Assembly (NCBI GenBank): GCA_017469955.1 | Contig: JAFUFJ010000005.1 | Span: forward strand, 124,001 to 188,000 | DNA length: 64,000 bases | From: Prevotella sp. | Lineage (GTDB): Bacteria > Bacteroidota > Bacteroidia > Bacteroidales > Bacteroidaceae | Direction of reading: 5' to 3' | In this document: positions 41,217 through 50,069 of the stretch, in pieces | Numbering within the stretch: position 1 is the stretch's first letter | Layout: each line of letters begins with the position of its first letter | The notes under the pieces: generated by a model | What the model saw: the letters and a program-made list of their open reading frames with translations, nothing else | Database searches by the model: none | What the model was told of the DNA's origin: nothing | Program-made: the position numbers and the translations under genes

Positions 41217-42449
41217 ATGAAACGACATATCCTCATCCTGTCGGCCTTGATGGCCACCATGTCGGCCGGCGCCCAGCGTCTTGTAGGCGGAGACATGTCA
41301 CTGTTGCCCAGCTATGAGGCAGCCGGAGTGGCCTATTTCTCTCAAGACGGAACGCCCGTCAGCGACGTCATTGACTATGTAGCCGGCAGCGAAGTAGGCT
41401 GGAATGCGGTCAGGCTGCGCCTCTTTGTCAATCCCGAAAACGCCACCGCTCAGCAGAAAGGCGAGGGAGTATGGCAAGACATCAGCTACATACTCCCGCT
41501 GGCTCAACGCGTAAAAGCTGCGGGAATGAAGCTGCTCATCGACTTCCATTACAGCGACTCATGGGCCGACCCTGCCCAGCAGACCAAGCCCAAGGCATGG
41601 CAATCGCTGAGCGACGACGAGCTGGCGGCAAAGGTATACGACTATACAGCAGCCTCGTTGCGCTCGCTTACTGAGGCCGAAGCCACGCCCGACTATGTGC
41701 AGATAGGCAATGAAATATCGTTCGGCATGCTGTGGCCGACGGCCAAAGTCGACGCCTGGCACGACACAAACTGGAGTCAACTGGCCGACTTGCTCAACAG
41801 CGGAGCCAAGGCTTGCCGTGAGATTTGCCCCCAAGCCAAGATTATCATCCACACCGAGCAGGCCGGAGACACGGAGACTACGGTCAACTATTACAAGCGT
41901 CTTGCCGCAGAAGGCATAGACTACGACATCATAGGTCTGTCCTATTACCCCTTCTGGCACAAAGCTCTTAGCCAGTTGTCGACCACCCTTGACCGCCTTG
42001 CAGCTGACTTTCCTGACCGTGAAGTGCAGATCGTTGAGACCGCCTATTACTACCAATGGCCCCCATCATCGGGCTATGACAGCCAGAGTGCCACATGGCC
42101 TGCCACCCCTGAAGGGCAGCAACAATATGCAGAAGCGCTTGCCGGGCAGCTCAAAAAGCACAGCAATGTGACCGCCCTCTATTGGTGGTTCCCCGAGGAA
42201 AACGGCCATCAGAACAGCGTCATCAGTAACTGGATCAACCGTGGACTGTGGGACAACAACACGGGAAAAGCCCTCCCGGCGCTCTACGTGCTGAAGGGTT
42301 TCCTGGACGATGCCGACGGCATCACCCCGGCAACCGTCACCAAGGACAACCGCCACACAGACCGGTATTCGCTTTCAGGGCAAGCCGTCAGCTCCACGAC
42401 TCCCACGCCGATCAGCATCATCGACGGCCGGAAAGTACTGAAAAAATAA
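41217..42449 (+). CDS. Secreted GH53 endo-beta-1,4-galactanase
   Basis: A 410-residue family 53 enzyme that cuts beta-1,4-galactan side chains of pectin. Signal peptide cut near AGAQ. Landmarks: GGDMSLLPSYEAAGV, NAVRLRLFVNP, GMKLLIDFHYSDSWADPAQQTKP, DYVQIGNEISFGMLWP with acid/base Glu166, IIGLSYYPFWH, and VQIVETAYYYQW with nucleophile Glu274. The C-terminus (YSLSGQAVSSTTPTPISIIDGRKVLKK in pieces) is a variant of the short tail motif seen in the amylase. It is 32 bp downstream of the amylase, an uncommon pairing of starch and pectin galactan enzymes, and ends at a terminator. Confidence 0.94.
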   Translation: MKRHILILSALMATMSAGAQRLVGGDMSLLPSYEAAGVAYFSQDGTPVSDVIDYVAGSEVGWNAVRLRLFVNPENATAQQKGEGVWQDISYILPLAQRVKAAGMKLLIDFHYSDSWADPAQQTKPKAWQSLSDDELAAKVYDYTAASLRSLTEAEATPDYVQIGNEISFGMLWPTAKVDAWHDTNWSQLADLLNSGAKACREICPQAKIIIHTEQAGDTETTVNYYKRLAAEGIDYDIIGLSYYPFWHKALSQLSTTLDRLAADFPDREVQIVETAYYYQWPPSSGYDSQSATWPATPEGQQQYAEALAGQLKKHSNVTALYWWFPEENGHQNSVISNWINRGLWDNNTGKALPALYVLKGFLDDADGITPATVTKDNRHTDRYSLSGQAVSSTTPTPISIIDGRKVLKK

Positions 42450-42466
42450 CTACTCTACATAAAACG

Positions 42467-42505
42467 AAAGGCAAGACATCCCTGCGGAGCCTTGCCTTTT
42501 TCTTT
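42467..42505 (+). terminator. Rho-independent terminator after GH53
   Basis: Stem AAAGGCAAG (42467-42475) with CTTGCCTTT (42491-42499), 15-nt loop, followed by TTTCTTT. Confidence 0.82.
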
Positions 42506-42614
42506 GCCTTCCAATGTAGTATCGCGTTCGCCGGCAACAAGTTACGCCCTTGTCACACCTCGTTCGCCGCGGCTTCCCCGGCAAGTCGTCACAGCCTGCG
42601 CGAGCCTTCAGCCT

Positions 42615-42724
42615 GAGAAAGCTATCCTTTCTGCCCCAGAAGTCTTAGCTTTCTTGCCAATAAACCTATGCTTTCTCACCGACAACTCTATGACTTCTGA
42701 GCCTGAAAGCTTAGCTTTCTCAGG
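42615..42724. repeat. 22-bp repeat array, type 1, 5 units
   Basis: Units start at 42615, 42637, 42659, 42681 and 42703 with pairs GAAAGCT/TCCTTTC, GAAGTCT/AGCTTTC, TAAACCT/TGCTTTC, CAACTCT/TGACTTC and GAAAGCT/AGCTTTC; a sixth degenerate unit may follow. It lies between the 3' ends of the convergent GH53 and MFP genes, beyond the terminator. Nothing else seen in this 332-bp gap. Confidence 0.92.
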
Positions 42725-42781
42725 CTGAAGGCTCGCGAAGCCCTGGCAGAAGCAGCAGGAAGGCGCCCGAAAAGACTGCCG

Positions 42782-43984
42782 TCACTCGCTGGCAATCACC
42801 TTCGGACCGCGCACGGTCTCGGTCGGTTTAAGACCCGAAACGACCGCGATGCTGATGCCGTCGCTGAGACCTGTGACAATATGTCGGCGCTCATATCCTC
42901 CGTCCGCACCGCCCTGCCCGGCCTCAGCCGTCGAGGATTTAACATAGACAAACGTAGAGTCGCCACTGAATTCTATGGCACTTTCAGGCACCGTCAGCAC
43001 TTGAAGAGCCTCAGCAAGCACAATCTCTGCGTTGGCAGAATAGCCCGCTCTGAGCGACGATATGCTACCTTTCTCGACAAGATTCACGGCCGCTTTAATC
43101 TCAAACTGGTTGGCACCATTGCTTTCAACGGCCTTCGGCGAGATGTATTCAAGCGATGCTTCCAGCACCGATGCTGAGCCTTGCGACACAGTAGAGTCGC
43201 CTACGCCAGCGATACCCTGCAGGGCTCCGATGGTGATTTGCATGGGCATTCCCGCAACCAGACGCCCCACCTCGGTCTCGTCGATGTTGCCTCTGAAGAT
43301 GAGGTCGTTCATATTAGCCACGGTAGCAATCGTCGTGCCGTCGTTGAAGGTATTGCTGTTGATCACCGAGTTGCCCACTTTCACCGGTATGTCGAGAATA
43401 AGACCCGTGATAGTCGAACGGATGAGCGTCGACGAAGCCGAGGCATTGCTCGACGAAACACCGTCGCGCACGACGCCGAGATTGTCCTTCGCGGCCGTCA
43501 CTTCTTCGCGAGCCTGGTCATAGGCCTGCTTGATCTTCTCGTATTCCTCACCCGAAACGAGCCCCTTGTCAAAGAGCACTTGCTCACGGTCGAAGTCTGT
43601 CTTGGCCTGGCGGACATTGATTTCCGAGAGCCTCACACGGGCTTCTGCATTGCTGAGCTGAGCCATGTCGGGCACCACCTTTACCTTTGCGATGATCTCT
43701 CCTTCGGAAACCATCTGGCCTGCCTCCTTGAGAATCTCGGTGATGATGCCCGAAATCTGGGGCTTGACGTTCACTTCATTGCGAGGTTCAATCTTTCCCG
43801 TGACGACAGTGGTGCGCCGGATGTCGGAAACCGCCGGCACAAACTCCTCATAAACCACGGGCTGAGGCCTCGACTTCTGCCACAGAAATACGAACATTCC
43901 AATAAAAACAAGGGCTGCAAGGGCTGCCAGCAAAAGCCTGCCCCATCCCTTTACTGAAGGTGATGCACAACTAATCATACTCAT
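42782..43984 (-). CDS. MacA-like periplasmic adaptor (membrane fusion protein)
   Basis: A 400-residue HlyD/RND-type adaptor with one N-terminal transmembrane helix (about 15-35). The barrel-sandwich halves (VTGKIEPRNEVNVKPQISGIITEILKEAGQMVSEGEIIAKV and GLILDIPVKVGNSVI in pieces) enclose a long coiled-coil hairpin (about 105-175, NAEARVRLSEINVRQAKTDFDREQVLFDKGLVSGEEYEK). It joins the ABC permeases at 44068 and 45341 to an outer-membrane channel. No TolC-like gene is nearby. It is the last gene of the exporter operon, 83 bp after the permease. Confidence 0.92.
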   Translation of the reverse strand: MSMISCASPSVKGWGRLLLAALAALVFIGMFVFLWQKSRPQPVVYEEFVPAVSDIRRTTVVTGKIEPRNEVNVKPQISGIITEILKEAGQMVSEGEIIAKVKVVPDMAQLSNAEARVRLSEINVRQAKTDFDREQVLFDKGLVSGEEYEKIKQAYDQAREEVTAAKDNLGVVRDGVSSSNASASSTLIRSTITGLILDIPVKVGNSVINSNTFNDGTTIATVANMNDLIFRGNIDETEVGRLVAGMPMQITIGALQGIAGVGDSTVSQGSASVLEASLEYISPKAVESNGANQFEIKAAVNLVEKGSISSLRAGYSANAEIVLAEALQVLTVPESAIEFSGDSTFVYVKSSTAEAGQGGADGGYERRHIVTGLSDGISIAVVSGLKPTETVRGPKVIASE

Positions 43985-44067
43985 ATTGTCTACTTATTAA
44001 TTCTTCATCTTCCACTATTCAAAGGCCGAACCCCTGCCCTTCAGCAGGCAAAAGGACAGCCGTCTGC

Positions 44068-45312
44068 CTATTCATCACGCATCGCATCGACAGGCTTGAT
44101 GGCCATTGCACGCGCCGCAGGAGCCAGTCCTGCCAGGATTCCGAGCACACTCAGCAGCACAACCGCACCGACTGCCGTCCAGAAACCCACCTGAAAATGG
44201 GCACCTACAATGCCTTCGGTCGTGTTGGCCAGTTCCAACATCTGCAAGACAAGCACCGCAAACAAGATGCCACTCATGCCTGCAACGGCCGTAAGGACAA
44301 TGCTTTCGCTGATGATCTGAGAGAGAATAACCCGGGGAGTGGCACCAATGGCCCGGCGAATGCCTATCTCTGTGGTGCGCTCACGTACGGTAACCATCAT
44401 GATATTCGACACTCCAATGGCACCAGCCAGCAGCGTTCCGATGCCGACAAGCCAGATAAGCAGGTTGACTCCGCGAAACATGCTGTCCATCATGCCGAAG
44501 AGTACCTCGGTGTTGAACACCGTAACTGCCTGCTCATCGGCAGGATCCACACGATGTGCTCGGGCTATTACCTCGCGTATCCTTGGCGCAACCTCGCTCA
44601 TTGTGACACCCTTCTTTCCCGTCATGCAGATGATGTCGACGTTGTTTCCAAGGTGATATGCCTGTTGCATGAGCGTCATCGGCACGGAAATGCTCTCCTC
44701 TGCCGAGCCGTTGATGCTGACATTTCCTGGACTATAGTCGACTCCTACGACCTGATAGTAGGTGGAATCGACCCTGATCATGCTTCCGCAAGGGTCGCCT
44801 CCCTGAGGAAACAGGGTCTTATATACCTGCTTTCCAATGACACAAACCTTACGACTCTGGGCGATATCCATATCGTTCAAGAACCGTCCGTAGCGCATCT
44901 GAGGCTCTTCAACCTTGGCATAGTCGGGCAGAAGGCCCTTCACTGTGGACGAGAAACGCTTGTCTCCATGCACGGCATTGGCACCCCAGCGCGAGAGATT
45001 GGGCGTGACGATGTCGAGCTCCGGTATCTGAGCACGCAGTCTTTCGACGTCTTTATAGTCCATTGCCCACCATCGTCCTTTGCGAAAACCGTCATAAGCC
45101 TTGGTCGTAGGTCTCGCGAAAACAAACCCTGAATTGGTAGCAAAGCCCTCGAATTGTTTCGAGAGCAATTCCTTTAAACCGGCACCTCCGCCGATGAGAC
45201 CTACCAGCATAAATACGCCCCAAAACACACCGAAGCCGGTGAGAAGCGAGCGGGTCTTGTTGCGCGTCAGCGTCTCAAATATCTCGTGATAGGTGTCAAT
45301 GTCGATCTTCAT
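44068..45312 (-). CDS. MacB-type ABC transporter permease (first copy)
   Basis: A 414-residue permease of the FtsX/MacB type: one N-terminal helix (about 22-45, TGFGVFWGVFMLVGLIGGGAG), a large periplasmic domain (about 50-270), and three C-terminal helices (LIWLVGIGTLLAGAIGVSNIMMVTVRERTTEIGIRRAIGA is the classic coupling region). Together with the second permease and the separate ATPase it makes a mechanotransmission exporter that drives substrate from the periplasm through the adaptor. The pair of similar permeases (29 bp apart) probably forms a heterodimer. Confidence 0.93.
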   Translation of the reverse strand: MKIDIDTYHEIFETLTRNKTRSLLTGFGVFWGVFMLVGLIGGGAGLKELLSKQFEGFATNSGFVFARPTTKAYDGFRKGRWWAMDYKDVERLRAQIPELDIVTPNLSRWGANAVHGDKRFSSTVKGLLPDYAKVEEPQMRYGRFLNDMDIAQSRKVCVIGKQVYKTLFPQGGDPCGSMIRVDSTYYQVVGVDYSPGNVSINGSAEESISVPMTLMQQAYHLGNNVDIICMTGKKGVTMSEVAPRIREVIARAHRVDPADEQAVTVFNTEVLFGMMDSMFRGVNLLIWLVGIGTLLAGAIGVSNIMMVTVRERTTEIGIRRAIGATPRVILSQIISESIVLTAVAGMSGILFAVLVLQMLELANTTEGIVGAHFQVGFWTAVGAVVLLSVLGILAGLAPAARAMAIKPVDAMRDE

Positions 45313-45340
45313 GCTGTGCTTTGTTGGTGTGTTTGCTTGT

Positions 45341-46597
45341 CTATTCGGCCCTTAATGCTTCGATAGGCCGTATATGAGCGGCCTTTCTTGCCGGCATAAG
45401 GCCTGCCAATGTGCCGGCGATGATCATGACAAGTGTTGCTTCGACGCATACTCCGATGCCCACAGTGGGGTCGACGAACATGGTTGCTTCGAAGAGTCCT
45501 GTGCTTACTTTCTCATGTCCGAGGGTTGCATCCATATACTGGTTGGCCGCGATGCCTAAGATCATTCCGATATATCCGAAGAAAGTCGTGATGACGATGC
45601 TTTCGATGATGATGAGCCTGAGTATCTGTGACGGCTTGGCTCCGATGGCTTTCCTAATGCCAAATTCGCGGGTTCGTTCCTTGACTGTGATGAGCATAAT
45701 GTTGGAAACGCCGACGATGCCCGAGAGGAGCGTGAAGATTCCGATGATCCAGAGGGCCGTACGAATGATGTTCATGCCGTTGTTCATCTGGAGGTTCTGG
45801 GTGAAACGGTTCCATATCCATACTGATTCTTCGTCGTCGGGGGCTGCTCTATGGTTCTTGTTCAGCCGTCGACGATATTCTTTTTCGAAAGACTCGTTGG
45901 CTTGTTTGGAGGTGAGTCCGTGGAAGGAGAACATGATGTTGCCCACTTGGTTGCCCCGGTTGTACATTGTCCGGAGGGTGGTAAAGGCTGTCGACACGTT
46001 GGAACTCATGCTGCTCTGGTCGGTCTTCATGATGCCGATCACTTGGAAAGCTATGTCGCCTATCTTCACATAGCGGCCCACTAACGAGGCAGAACTGGAG
46101 GGGTTCAGTTCCTTTGCCTGGTCTTCTGAGACGACGAGTACCTTGCGCTGGTGGCGCATGTCAAGGTCGTTGATGAACCGTCCGTGGAGCATTTCGCGCT
46201 TGTTGATGACAATGTGGTTGGGGAATACTCCTGAAAGCTGGGTGCTGATGTAGTTTTCTCCGTTGCTCACGATGACGTTGCTGTGGAAGAGTTCTGCTCC
46301 TACGTCGTCGACATGCTGGGGAAATTCCCGGGCGGTTGCGTCGTAGTCGGCTTGCTGAAGCTGTATCCACCGGCCTTCCTTCAGTCCGTCATAGGCCTTT
46401 GATGTCTTTCCTCCGGATGCCACCATTGAGTTGGAAAGGAACCGGTCGGAGTTTTGTGTCACGGCATGGATGAGCCCGTTTCCTGCCCCGAGCAGGAAGA
46501 TAAGCATGAAGATGCCCCACGCAACGGCAAACCCTGTCAGCGCCGTCCGCAGCTTGTTACGCCTGGCTGTGCTCCATATTTCGCTGAGAAGTTCCAT
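45341..46597 (-). CDS. MacB-type ABC transporter permease (second copy)
   Basis: A 418-residue permease with the same architecture as its neighbour: N-terminal helix (TALTGFAVAWGIFMLIFLLGAGNGL region), periplasmic domain, then IIGIFTLLSGIVGVSNIMLITVKERTREFGIRKAIGAKPS and two more helices. Identity to the first copy is clear but moderate, so the duplication is old. It follows the ATPase gene; between them lies the 22-bp array at 46630, inside the operon. Confidence 0.93.
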   Translation of the reverse strand: MELLSEIWSTARRNKLRTALTGFAVAWGIFMLIFLLGAGNGLIHAVTQNSDRFLSNSMVASGGKTSKAYDGLKEGRWIQLQQADYDATAREFPQHVDDVGAELFHSNVIVSNGENYISTQLSGVFPNHIVINKREMLHGRFINDLDMRHQRKVLVVSEDQAKELNPSSSASLVGRYVKIGDIAFQVIGIMKTDQSSMSSNVSTAFTTLRTMYNRGNQVGNIMFSFHGLTSKQANESFEKEYRRRLNKNHRAAPDDEESVWIWNRFTQNLQMNNGMNIIRTALWIIGIFTLLSGIVGVSNIMLITVKERTREFGIRKAIGAKPSQILRLIIIESIVITTFFGYIGMILGIAANQYMDATLGHEKVSTGLFEATMFVDPTVGIGVCVEATLVMIIAGTLAGLMPARKAAHIRPIEALRAE

Positions 46598-46629
46598 GAG
46601 TCTTTTAGTGTTTCCTTTCCTTTGGTTTT

Positions 46630-46761
46630 GAGAAAGCTTAGGGTTTAGCCTGAGAAGTCTTAGCTTTCATGCTCAGAAAGCTATCCTTTCTCGCCCAGAA
46701 GTCTATCCTTTCTCGCCCAGAAGTCTATCCTTTCTCGCCTTGAATGCTATCCTTTCTCGGG
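46630..46761. repeat. 22-bp repeat array, type 1, 6 units, inside an operon
   Basis: Units start at 46630, 46652, 46674, 46696, 46718 and 46740 with pairs GAAAGCT/AGGGTTT, GAAGTCT/AGCTTTC, GAAAGCT/TCCTTTC, GAAGTCT/TCCTTTC (twice, identical) and GAATGCT/TCCTTTC. The last unit forms the end of the ATPase reading frame: its stop codon and last three to four codons lie in the repeat. Confidence 0.93.
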
Positions 46762-47430
46762 CTGACGGCTGTCTTCTATGACTCCGTCTACTATGCGAAT
46801 GATGCGATTAGTCTGCCGGGCCACGTTGACATCGTGCGTCACGATGACCTCGGTCATGTGCTCTTTATCGTTGAGTTCCTTCAGCAGCTGCATCACTTCG
46901 ACCGACGTTTTCGAGTCGAGAGCTCCCGTCGGTTCGTCGGCAAGGATAACTCTCGGCTGGGTGATGAGCGCCCTTGCGATGGCCACTCTTTGCTTCTGTC
47001 CGCCGGAAAGCTCGTTGGGATAGTGCGAAGCCCAGTCTGACAAGCCCAGCCTGTCTAAGTAGTCCATGGCCAGCCGATGGCGTTTCTTGCGCGAAACGCC
47101 CTGATAGAAGAGCGGCAGCTCTACGTTCTCGACGGCTGTCTTGAACCCGATCAGGTTGAAAGACTGGAAGATGAAGCCTATCATCCGGTTGCGGTATTCG
47201 GCAGCTTTCTTCTCCGAAAGGTTCTTGATGAGCGTTCCGTTGAGCAGGTATTCTCCCGAGTCGTAGTTGTCGAGGATGCCTAATATATTTAATAAGGTAG
47301 ACTTTCCCGACCCCGATGCACCCATGATTGACACAAATTCGCCTGCCTGGATGTCGATCGAGATGCCCTTCAGCACGTGGAGAGGCTGTGCTCCAAAATA
47401 GGTTTTGTTGACGTCTTGAAGATGAATCAT
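46747..47430 (-). CDS. MacB/LolD-type ABC transporter ATP-binding protein
   Basis: A 227-residue ATPase of the MacB/LolD subfamily: Walker A GASGSGKSTLLNILG near residue 34, Q-loop FIFQSFNLIGFKTAVENVELPL, signature LSGGQKQRVAIARAL, Walker B RVILADEPTGALDSKT, and H-loop VTHDVNVARQTNRIIRI. It powers the two MacB-type permeases downstream. The last residues (PEKG and stop) are encoded by a 22-bp repeat unit. It starts 55 bp after the MsbA-like gene. Confidence 0.95.
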   Translation of the reverse strand: MIHLQDVNKTYFGAQPLHVLKGISIDIQAGEFVSIMGASGSGKSTLLNILGILDNYDSGEYLLNGTLIKNLSEKKAAEYRNRMIGFIFQSFNLIGFKTAVENVELPLFYQGVSRKKRHRLAMDYLDRLGLSDWASHYPNELSGGQKQRVAIARALITQPRVILADEPTGALDSKTSVEVMQLLKELNDKEHMTEVIVTHDVNVARQTNRIIRIVDGVIEDSRQPEKG

Positions 47431-47485
47431 ACGCTAATAGGACGTTTCGAGGGCTGAAATAGTTGCAGGCAGACGGCAATTTCCG

Positions 47486-49165
47486 TCAGTCTTGGCCATT
47501 GCTGCTGCCTATTTTCAGCACTTGGTCGCAATAGTCTACTACGGCCATACGGTGAGTTATGAAGATAATCGTCTTGTCGCTGCTGTCGAGAATGTTCTTC
47601 AGCAACTGCCTTTCAGTGTCAGGATCGAGCGCCGAGGTGGCCTCGTCGAAGAGCATGACCGCCCTGTTGCGCAGCAAAGCCCGGGCTATAGCGATGCGCT
47701 GGGCCTGACCTTCCGACAGCCCTCCGCCCGATTCCGAACAGACAGTCTCGAGTCCATCCGGCAGGTCTCTCACGAAGTCGGCACAGCTCTGTCGGAGAGC
47801 TTCCTGCATCTCCTCGTCGGAAGCATCCAGCTTTCCCAGCCTCAAGTTGTCTCTTATCGTCCCGCTCATCAGTGTGTTGCCCTGCGGAACATACACGAAA
47901 TTGCAGCGCATGCGGGGCGAAAGCGCGAGCGACTTCTTGCCATTGTAGATCTCAATCGTGCCGCTTTGAGGGCGCAACAAGGCAAGAATCATCCTCACAA
48001 GCGTGGTCTTTCCCGCTCCCGTCTCTCCCAGAACTGCCGTACAAGAGCCGGGTCTGAAGTCGAAGTCCAGACGGTCAATGACGTTCCTCTCGCCGTCTTC
48101 ATAGGCATAGCTGACACCCTTCATCCTGACGCCGCACGGACTTCCCATCTCAATGGGGTCGCCCTGTTCCTCAAGAGGGTTCTCTTCCAGCTCCATCAAG
48201 CGTTCTGCAGCCGTGAATACTGACACGAAAGCCGGCACAAGTTTGGCAAGATTGCGGGCCGGACCCTGTATCTTATTGACCAACTGCAGAAAAGCAGTCA
48301 TGCCGCCAAAGGTCAGGGTTCTCTCTGACATCCGTACCGCTGCCCACAGAAAAGCCACGAGATATCCCAGGGCGAACCCAAAGTTAAGTATCAGATTTGA
48401 GAAGACAGAGAACTTCGTTCTTTTGACCACATTCTGCCTGAGTTCGCTCTGTGTATCCTCAAGTCGGCCAACCATAGCCGAGTCACTTTCAAGGGTTTTG
48501 ATGAGCATCCGGTTCTGAATCGTCTCTTGAAGGACGCTCTGCACCTTCGAATCTGAGTCGCGTACCTGCCTTGTCAGGCGTCTCATTCTGGCTACATAGA
48601 TTTTACTTACCGACAGGAAAATGGGGATGATGGCCACCGTAACAAAGGCAAGCAGCCTGTCCATGGAAAACAAATAGCAGAAAGCGCCTATGAACATGGC
48701 CAAGACCGACAAGCTGTTGGGCAGTGTTTCGGTCAGGAAGCTGACGACATTACTCACGTCGCCTTCCAATCTGTTGAGCACATCACCCGAATGGCGGGCC
48801 TCCTTCCCGTGCCATTCCGACCTCAGAATGCGGTCGAGCATTCGTTGTTGCATGCGATTTTGGGCCTTGATGCCGAGCAGATTCCTCACCCATATCGACG
48901 CGATATGCAGAGCAAAGTCGACGAGAATGAGCAGCCCCATGAAGGCGACCGACCAATAGATATTGCCGTCAACGGCACCGGAAGCCACGTCGATGGCATG
49001 CTTTACTGCCCATACTTGCAGCAGACTTACGCCCACGGCCATCAGGCCTATCGAGGCGTTCAGTATGGCTTGCAGGCGATTTCCGCGCCAGGCCTTCCAC
49101 AGCCACTTCAGGAGTGTGGAGGCCGAATATTTCATTTCAGGTGTATGCAGCCAGCTTATCTTCAT
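47486..49165 (-). CDS. ABC exporter, fused permease and ATPase (MsbA/MDR-like)
   Basis: A 559-residue half-transporter: six membrane helices (about 25-310) and a C-terminal nucleotide-binding domain with Walker A LGETGAGKTTLVRMIL, signature GGGLSEGQAQRIAIARALL, Walker B AVMLFDEATSALDPDTE and H-loop FITHRMAVVDYCDQ. It would act as a homodimer that exports a lipid, peptide or drug. It lies 16 bp after nadK, so it is cotranscribed with it. A second in-frame ATG eleven codons later could also start the protein. Confidence 0.92.
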   Translation of the reverse strand: MKISWLHTPEMKYSASTLLKWLWKAWRGNRLQAILNASIGLMAVGVSLLQVWAVKHAIDVASGAVDGNIYWSVAFMGLLILVDFALHIASIWVRNLLGIKAQNRMQQRMLDRILRSEWHGKEARHSGDVLNRLEGDVSNVVSFLTETLPNSLSVLAMFIGAFCYLFSMDRLLAFVTVAIIPIFLSVSKIYVARMRRLTRQVRDSDSKVQSVLQETIQNRMLIKTLESDSAMVGRLEDTQSELRQNVVKRTKFSVFSNLILNFGFALGYLVAFLWAAVRMSERTLTFGGMTAFLQLVNKIQGPARNLAKLVPAFVSVFTAAERLMELEENPLEEQGDPIEMGSPCGVRMKGVSYAYEDGERNVIDRLDFDFRPGSCTAVLGETGAGKTTLVRMILALLRPQSGTIEIYNGKKSLALSPRMRCNFVYVPQGNTLMSGTIRDNLRLGKLDASDEEMQEALRQSCADFVRDLPDGLETVCSESGGGLSEGQAQRIAIARALLRNRAVMLFDEATSALDPDTERQLLKNILDSSDKTIIFITHRMAVVDYCDQVLKIGSSNGQD

Positions 49166-49181
49166 CTGAACAGTTGTTTTA

Positions 49182-50069
49182 TCAGTCGCGAGTGTCGGTT
49201 CCCCACATCATTTTTTCACGCAAAGTAGCGAGATAGTTCTGTCCCTGGAACTTCACGAAGTCTACCGTATAGGGTGCCTTTCTTACGGTCAGCGTGGTTG
49301 ATTCGGCAAGTTTCTCGCTTCTTCCGTCAATGGCTACGAGGAAGTTGTGGGAGCGTGATTCCACTGAAAGGGTTATTTCGGCGGTGTCGTTGACGACGAT
49401 CGGGCGTATGCTCAGGCTGTGAGGTGCCACGGGTGTGAGGCATATCACGCTGGTAAGGGGCATCATGATGGGTCCTCCGTTTGAGAGAGAATAGGCTGTT
49501 GAGCCTGTCGGCGTCGATACAATGAGCCCGTCAGCCTGATAGGTGGCAAGGTATTCTCCGTCGACTGTGGCGCGGATGCTGATCATCGAGGCATTGTCTC
49601 TCTTCAGGATGGCAATGTCGTTCAGGGCATAGGGCAGTCCTGCGAGGGGCTCACCCTCGGCGAAAGCCTGCAGCACGGCATGCCTTTCTATGGCATAGTT
49701 GCCACGGCAGACGGCGTCAATCACGCCTTCCACCTGCGACGAAGGCACGTCGGCAAGGAATCCGAGGCGTCCCATGTTGATGCCGATGATGGGTATTTGC
49801 CGGCTGCCCACGCGCCCTGCAGCCTTTAAGAAGGTGCCGTCGCCGCCCATCGACACCACGAAGTCGGCTTCGAAGTCGTTGCCTTCAAACACGCTGATGC
49901 CGTCAAGGCTGACCAGCGGGCTGTCGCTGAGCGACTTGAAAAACGGCTTGTCGACCGCTATTTCGGCTCCATGGCCGGCGAGAGTGTCTATCAAACGGGC
50001 CACGACGTCGGCCTTTCGTTCCTGATATTCGTTGCCGAAGACGGCGAAACGCAGTTTCCTTCTGTTCAT
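49182..50069 (-). CDS. nadK: NAD kinase
   Basis: About 295 residues from ATG at 50069 (MNRRKLRFAVFGNEYQ); a longer in-frame reading lacks family similarity. It phosphorylates NAD to NADP. Landmarks: FVVSMGGDGTFLKAAGRVG, PIIGINMGRLGFLADV, ALNDIAILKRDNASMI, YQADGLIVSTPTGSTAYSLSNGGPIM and the C-terminal CLTPVAPHSLSIRPIVV. A -7 element (TATCTTTG, 50160-50153 minus) lies upstream. First gene of the nadK-ABC exporter series. Confidence 0.96.
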   Translation of the reverse strand: MNRRKLRFAVFGNEYQERKADVVARLIDTLAGHGAEIAVDKPFFKSLSDSPLVSLDGISVFEGNDFEADFVVSMGGDGTFLKAAGRVGSRQIPIIGINMGRLGFLADVPSSQVEGVIDAVCRGNYAIERHAVLQAFAEGEPLAGLPYALNDIAILKRDNASMISIRATVDGEYLATYQADGLIVSTPTGSTAYSLSNGGPIMMPLTSVICLTPVAPHSLSIRPIVVNDTAEITLSVESRSHNFLVAIDGRSEKLAESTTLTVRKAPYTVDFVKFQGQNYLATLREKMMWGTDTRD

